A stretch of DNA of 25,327 nt, taken from NCBI GenBank assembly GCA_910584235.1, contig CAJTZD010000053.1:1-25327 (forward strand), given 5' to 3'. The translations under genes and the position numbers were made by a program. The notes beneath the pieces were generated by a model, which had not been told where the DNA came from, made no database searches, and saw only the letters and a program-made list of their open reading frames with translations. Positions 22,113-25,327 of this stretch are shown piece after piece (positions within the stretch are counted from its first letter, which is position 1; every line of letters starts with the position of its first letter). This DNA comes from an uncultured Acetatifactor sp. Its GTDB lineage: Bacteria > Bacillota > Clostridia > Lachnospirales > Lachnospiraceae.

Positions 22113-22882
22113 GGGGGTACAAAAGCTACATGGGGAGCCTGTCAGAAAAGCTGATGGGGAAAAATGTCCATGACATCACTGCCTTAGACGTGCAGTCGGA
22201 AGTAAACCGTCTGTCCGGCGAGCACAGCCCGAAGACCGTGCGGAATTACCATGGCTTCATTTCCGCTGTCTTAAGCGTCTTCTACCCCAGCTTGAAGCTT
22301 TATACTACCCTGCCACAAAAGATCAAGAATGAACCGTACATACCCTCCGGGGAGGACATCAGACGGATCTTCGAGTGTGCCAGCGGAACGGAATTTGAGG
22401 TGCCAATCATGCTGGCCTGTTATGGGATGCGCCGATCTGAAATCTGCGCCCTGCAGCCGGAGGACATCGATGGGGACGTGGTGCATATCAACAAAGCCAT
22501 GGTGCAGGACGAAAATAAGGAATGGGTCATCAAGACCACAAAGACCACCGCCAGCAAGCGGGACATAATCGTCCCGGTGGAACTGGCGGACAGAATCCGG
22601 CACCAAGGGTATGTATACAAGGGCCACCCCAACTCTATAACGCAGTTCCTGGAGCGTACTGAGCGCAAGCTGGGCATACCCGACTTCTCCATCCACAAGC
22701 TCCGCCACTACTTCGCCAGCAAGATGTCTTCCCTGGGAGTGCCAGAAGCCGACATCATGCGCATGGGCGGATGGGAAACCGATCATGTCATGAAATCCGT
22801 GTATAGACACTCCATGATGGAAAAGGAAGAGGATGCCAAAAGGGAGGCCGCTGAAAAGCTACGGAAAGCATTGTTCAATTGA
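22046..22882 (+). pseudogene. int: Tyrosine-type site-specific integrase, 5'-truncated
   Basis: Integrase-like sequence begins at about 22079 (SKRNILSPATIRGYKSYM) and runs to the stop. The residues before it are toxin-gene DNA in another frame, and the only start in frame (TTG 22046) has no ribosome site. The arm-binding domain and the beginning of the core-binding domain, probably 50-70 residues, are missing. The catalytic part is whole: Arg in ACYGMRRSE (about 129), Lys in TKTTASKRD, His217 and Arg220 (HKLRH), Trp in GGWETDH and the nucleophile Tyr253 (VYRHS). It ends 79 nt before the right attachment repeat. Expression as a fusion transcript from the toxin promoter is possible. Confidence 0.75.
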
Positions 22883-22961
22883 AAAAAAGAATCTTGTCAT
22901 GGATTTTGTCATGAAATTTCAGAACGTGATTTTACTGGGTTTTATTGGTGTAAAAAAATTA

Positions 22962-23062
22962 GTTCGAGTCCCGTCTATCGCTCTTCTTTTTATGCAGCGG
23001 AATTCCATAAAATGTGGGGTTCCGCTGTTTTTTGTGTGTCTAAAATTCTGTAGACAGCTGTA
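22962..23062 (+). repeat. Right attachment repeat (attR)
   Basis: Repeats the tRNA 3' end from the T-loop and the following terminator (CAGCGGAA 22995-23002 with TTCCGCTG 23020-23027, then six T). Loop and stem differ from the left copy, but the hairpin is kept. Confidence 0.85.
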
Positions 23063-23064
23063 AC

Positions 23065-23111
23065 AGGATAGGGGAATTGATAAGAAGTGCATTTATCAAT
23101 CCCCCTATCCT
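23065..23111. repeat. Strong hairpin just outside the element
   Basis: AGGATAGGGG-A-ATTGATAA (23065-23083) pairs with TTATCAAT-C-CCCCTATCCT (23093-23111): 18 bp with one mismatch and a 9-nt loop. No T-run on either strand. Confidence 0.7.
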
Positions 23112-23195
23112 CATGGTCTTCCACCAGCTTCCGCCGCATCAAGGGGCTTTCGCGGCATAAAAACTAAAGAGCGGCGCTTAAAGAGAAGCGTCAAT

Positions 23196-23465
23196 TTATT
23201 CCACGTTCCCCTTGACACGCTGCTTTTCCGTCTGTACCCCAGGATTTTCTGCGGGTTCATATATAAGCAAATAGGCTACATTGCATTTCAGGATATGGCA
23301 TAGCCTGGCTATCGTATTCAAATCTATCCGGGCCACATCGTTCTTGCAGAAGCGGTTAATCTGGGTATGGCTTATCTCTGCCTTATATGATAATTGCGTC
23401 TTGCTTATTCCTTTTTCCTGAATCAGCTTTTCCAGGTTCAAGGTTACTTTTCCGAATTCGTCCAT
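23196..23465 (-). CDS. XRE-family (Cro/C1-type) DNA-binding protein
   Basis: An 89-residue single-domain regulator. The helix-turn-helix spans about residues 8-65: LNLEKLIQEKGISKTQLSYK, AEISHTQINRFCKND, then DLNTIARLCHILKCNVAYLL. The motif order and spacing are those of Cro/C1 regulators, close to the YozG/HTH_26 type. The ATG at 23465 is chosen because AAAGGAG lies upstream (about 11 nt) and earlier Met codons overlap that site. It lies between the integrated element and a divergent lipoprotein gene; it may be chromosomal or a part of a larger former element. Target unknown. Confidence 0.82.
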   Translation of the reverse strand: MDEFGKVTLNLEKLIQEKGISKTQLSYKAEISHTQINRFCKNDVARIDLNTIARLCHILKCNVAYLLIYEPAENPGVQTEKQRVKGNVE

Positions 23466-23586
23466 TGTCTTGCCCACTCCTTTTGGCATCATCATATAGA
23501 AGTTTTTAGGGATATGGGGCAGAAACAAAGAATCTGGAACCGGTTTTGGCAACATGAAGAGCCTTTCAGTATTTCGGAGGTTTCTA

Positions 23587-23613
23587 TTGACAAAAAATCC
23601 GGGGGGGTATTCT
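23587..23613 (+). promoter_or_regulatory. Possible promoter for the CAP-domain lipoprotein
   Basis: Consensus TTGACA (23587-23592) with TATTCT (23608-23613) at a short 15-nt spacing, and a G-run between. The short spacing makes it doubtful or regulator-dependent. Confidence 0.35.
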
Positions 23614-23675
23614 ATAGGTGGATAAATCCCTGAACGGATTTCCGGAGAAAGAATCTCAACGAGGAGGAGACGGAC

Positions 23676-24947
23676 ATGAAGAAGAAAATCGTGACGGCAT
23701 TGCTAATCACAGCAATGACAGCCAGTGTTTTTGCTGGCTGCGGAAACAGGATGGAGGGGGACGGCAAGGTGCAAGCCATGGCGGATGCAGAAAGCAGCCA
23801 GGAAAGCGGGGCAGAGGGAACCGGAGCTATGGAATCCGAACCGCAGGAAACGGCGGAACCCACAGAAGAACCATCGGCAGAAGAAACACCGGAGCCCACA
23901 GCGGAGCCTGAAACCGGGGCGGAGGCACCCTCTGACAGGAATGCCGATGAAAGCGGCAGCGTGACGCAGACCGGGCAATCCGACAGCGCAGACCAGACAG
24001 ACGAGGCAAACCAGGCCGGGACAACCACAGGGGAAGAAACAGCAGATTCTTCTTACACCATCAACGAGATGTCAAGTACGATGTACGCCAAGTCAGCGGT
24101 AAATGTAAGAAACCAGCCGTCAACGGATGGCGAGAAAGTCGGCAGGCTTTCATATGGTCAGGAAATCACCGTGACAGGGCAGTGTGAAGAGACCGGGTGG
24201 TATCAGATTGAGCTGAACGGCGAGGCGGCATTCGTAAGCAACAGCTACATCGTAGCCGAGAAGCCTGCAACCACAACAACCAAAACAACGCAGACTGCAA
24301 ACAACACGGGCAATCAGGGATCCGGCTCCGGTCAGACAACCAACCAGGGTTCAGCCCCCGAAACAGCGGCTAAGACAGACGATACAGCGGTTGACGCTCA
24401 GAATGTAAGTGGCGAGTTCGTGGCTCTGCTGAACGCTGATAGACAGGCAATGGGTCTTTCAACTGTAAGCGCCAATGGCACATTGGATTCCAACGCACTG
24501 GAGAGTGCTAAAGCGATTGTGGTCAACTACTCTCATGATGCGCTTGCATCGACAAGAGGTGGAGCTAACAGAGCTAACATTGGTCAGGGGTATGGTTCCG
24601 TTGCAGACGTATATGCGGCATGGAAAGCTAGTCCGGGTCACTGGGCAGCGATGACAGATGCAGGTTTGAAGTACATTTCTGTAGCAAGATGTGGCAACTA
24701 CTGGGTATATCTGGGGTATGCCGAGGATGTGTTGGCTAACTACACAGATGCTAACGGTAATGTCGATATCGGCGCAGCTGTAGACGACGGAGCAGTGAAG
24801 GAAATCGGAACAGTAAAAGATGAAAATACTGGTAACAGTACAACAATTTATGGATCAGAGGGTACAATGTCAAAAGAAGAAGCAGTTGAAAGTGGTATCG
24901 TTACTGAGGAGGAAGCCGCATCCGATTTGGATTGGTTGCTCAATTAA
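23676..24947 (+). CDS. Lipoprotein with SH3-like and CAP/SCP domains
   Basis: A 423-residue surface lipoprotein. The signal with lipobox VFAGC (Cys22) is followed by a long acidic, Thr/Pro/Glu-rich spacer (about 25-130), a bacterial SH3-like domain (about 135-190: SAVNVRNQPSTDGEKVGRL, GWYQIEL, AFVSNSYI), a Thr/Gly/Gln linker, then a CAP/SCP (PR-1-like) domain (about 248-350). In the CAP part, FVALLNADRQAMG, a His in YSHDAL, SPGHWAAMTDAGLKYISVA and WVYLGYA are visible, but the usual ENI acid is replaced by Ala (RANIGQ). Such proteins are thought to act at the cell wall; the role is unproven. GAGGAGGAG precedes the ATG. A terminator follows. Confidence 0.82.
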   Translation: MKKKIVTALLITAMTASVFAGCGNRMEGDGKVQAMADAESSQESGAEGTGAMESEPQETAEPTEEPSAEETPEPTAEPETGAEAPSDRNADESGSVTQTGQSDSADQTDEANQAGTTTGEETADSSYTINEMSSTMYAKSAVNVRNQPSTDGEKVGRLSYGQEITVTGQCEETGWYQIELNGEAAFVSNSYIVAEKPATTTTKTTQTANNTGNQGSGSGQTTNQGSAPETAAKTDDTAVDAQNVSGEFVALLNADRQAMGLSTVSANGTLDSNALESAKAIVVNYSHDALASTRGGANRANIGQGYGSVADVYAAWKASPGHWAAMTDAGLKYISVARCGNYWVYLGYAEDVLANYTDANGNVDIGAAVDDGAVKEIGTVKDENTGNSTTIYGSEGTMSKEEAVESGIVTEEEAASDLDWLLN

Positions 24948-24967
24948 TAACGTGTATACAAATGTAT

Positions 24968-24994
24968 AAGCAACCTTTAACCGGGTTGCTTTTT
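24968..24994 (+). terminator. Rho-independent terminator after the CAP lipoprotein
   Basis: AAGCAACC (24968-24975) pairs with GGTTGCTT (24984-24991), followed by a T-run to 24994. Confidence 0.75.
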
Positions 24995-25327
24995 CATGTC
25001 TTAAAGCGTTTAAATTATAAAATTGTATTTTTAAAGTTTCCTCAATTTTCTATGATTATGCAATTTGTTTCTCAATGTATTATTTCTAGCTGTAAAGTAT
25101 AGTAATATATATATATATGATGAAAGGTACTTTATTTAGCGTATAATATTAAAAGGGCTACAAAAACTTTAAAATTAAATTGCCAACTTGATTAATAAGT
25201 ACAGTGATAAGAGTGATAACTTCTAAAATGTGATATTCAGTATTGTTATTCTCATATGTACCACCTATTGGAAAATGCTCATGTACGGTAAAGAAGCAAG
25301 CAACCGAAAACAAGAGATAAACCGCCA
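24995..25327. other. AT-rich tail without a recognisable gene
   Basis: About 330 bases of markedly AT-rich DNA with an (AT)7 run at 25105-25118, a TATAAT at 25142-25147 lacking a good -35, and GTGATAA repeated about 10 nt apart near 25205. No reading frame or RNA gene is evident. The drop in GC against the preceding gene may mark another accessory boundary. Confidence 0.5.

Larger units (their letters stand above)
21411..23062. mobile_element. Remnant mini integrative element in tRNA-Gly(GCC)
   Basis: Bounded by direct repeats of about 100 bp that begin in the tRNA T-loop. Inside are a type I toxin-antitoxin locus, a holin-like toxin gene and a tyrosine integrase that has lost its N-terminus but not its catalytic residues. 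Structural, replication or transfer genes are absent, so this is either a strongly reduced prophage/ICE or a very small satellite. The integrase reads toward the right-hand repeat, the usual layout for tRNA-integrated elements. Confidence 0.75.

Noticed and set aside
25142..25147. TATAAT as a promoter for a gene beyond the window
   Set aside because: No acceptable -35 at 15-19 nt and no reading frame following within the window.

Overview
The window looks like a chromosomal stretch of a Gram-positive, spore-forming, anaerobic Clostridia member, most likely a gut Lachnospiraceae. The evidence is a lone SpoVAF/GerA-type spore protein, LuxS plus MTA/SAH nucleosidase, DUF3048 (YerB-like) and DUF3810 proteins, strong AGGAGG ribosome sites, TTGACA-17-TATAAT promoters, tRNA genes without encoded CCA, and several LxGC lipoproteins. 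This placement is inference; there is no rRNA or other clear taxonomic marker.

Layout. 1-969 is the 3' end of a type I restriction HsdR gene. 1270-4128 pairs a solute-binding lipoprotein with a methyl-accepting chemotaxis protein. 4293-9490 is a run of mostly single-promoter plus-strand genes: a coiled-coil protein of unknown function, a sugar-phosphate isomerase-like TIM barrel, dCTP deaminase, a DUF3048 lipoprotein and a DUF3810 membrane metalloprotease candidate. A tRNA-Gly(TCC) at 9590 is followed by a small accessory patch (9661-10640): a decayed minus-strand reading frame, a DUF6398 protein and a relic RelB/DinJ antitoxin whose DNA-binding core is gone. Next come luxS and mtnN, which act in sequence on the S-adenosylhomocysteine recycling path. 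A minus-strand block follows (12011-16309): GtrA-like protein, D-2-hydroxyacid dehydrogenase, glucose-6-phosphate isomerase and a membrane protein of unknown function. The dehydrogenase-pgi gap holds a candidate small RNA and an 11-nt tandem repeat. 16538-18620 is a plus-strand operon of a TSCPD protein, MurG and an MntP/YtaF-type membrane protein. SpoVAF and a convergent lipoprotein gene follow.

The most interesting part is 21359-23062. A tRNA-Gly(GCC) gene is the attachment site of a very small integrated element of about 1.55 kb, bounded by direct repeats of about 100 bp. It keeps only a 5'-truncated tyrosine integrase, a holin-like toxin gene whose 3' end runs into the integrase, and what appears to be a complete Fst/par-type type I toxin-antitoxin locus. 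That locus has a 28-residue membrane peptide on the minus strand, a convergent small RNA of about 85 nt, a shared bidirectional terminator, and direct repeats that make the RNA antisense to the toxin start codon. The window ends with an XRE regulator, an SH3/CAP lipoprotein and an AT-rich stretch in which no gene is evident.
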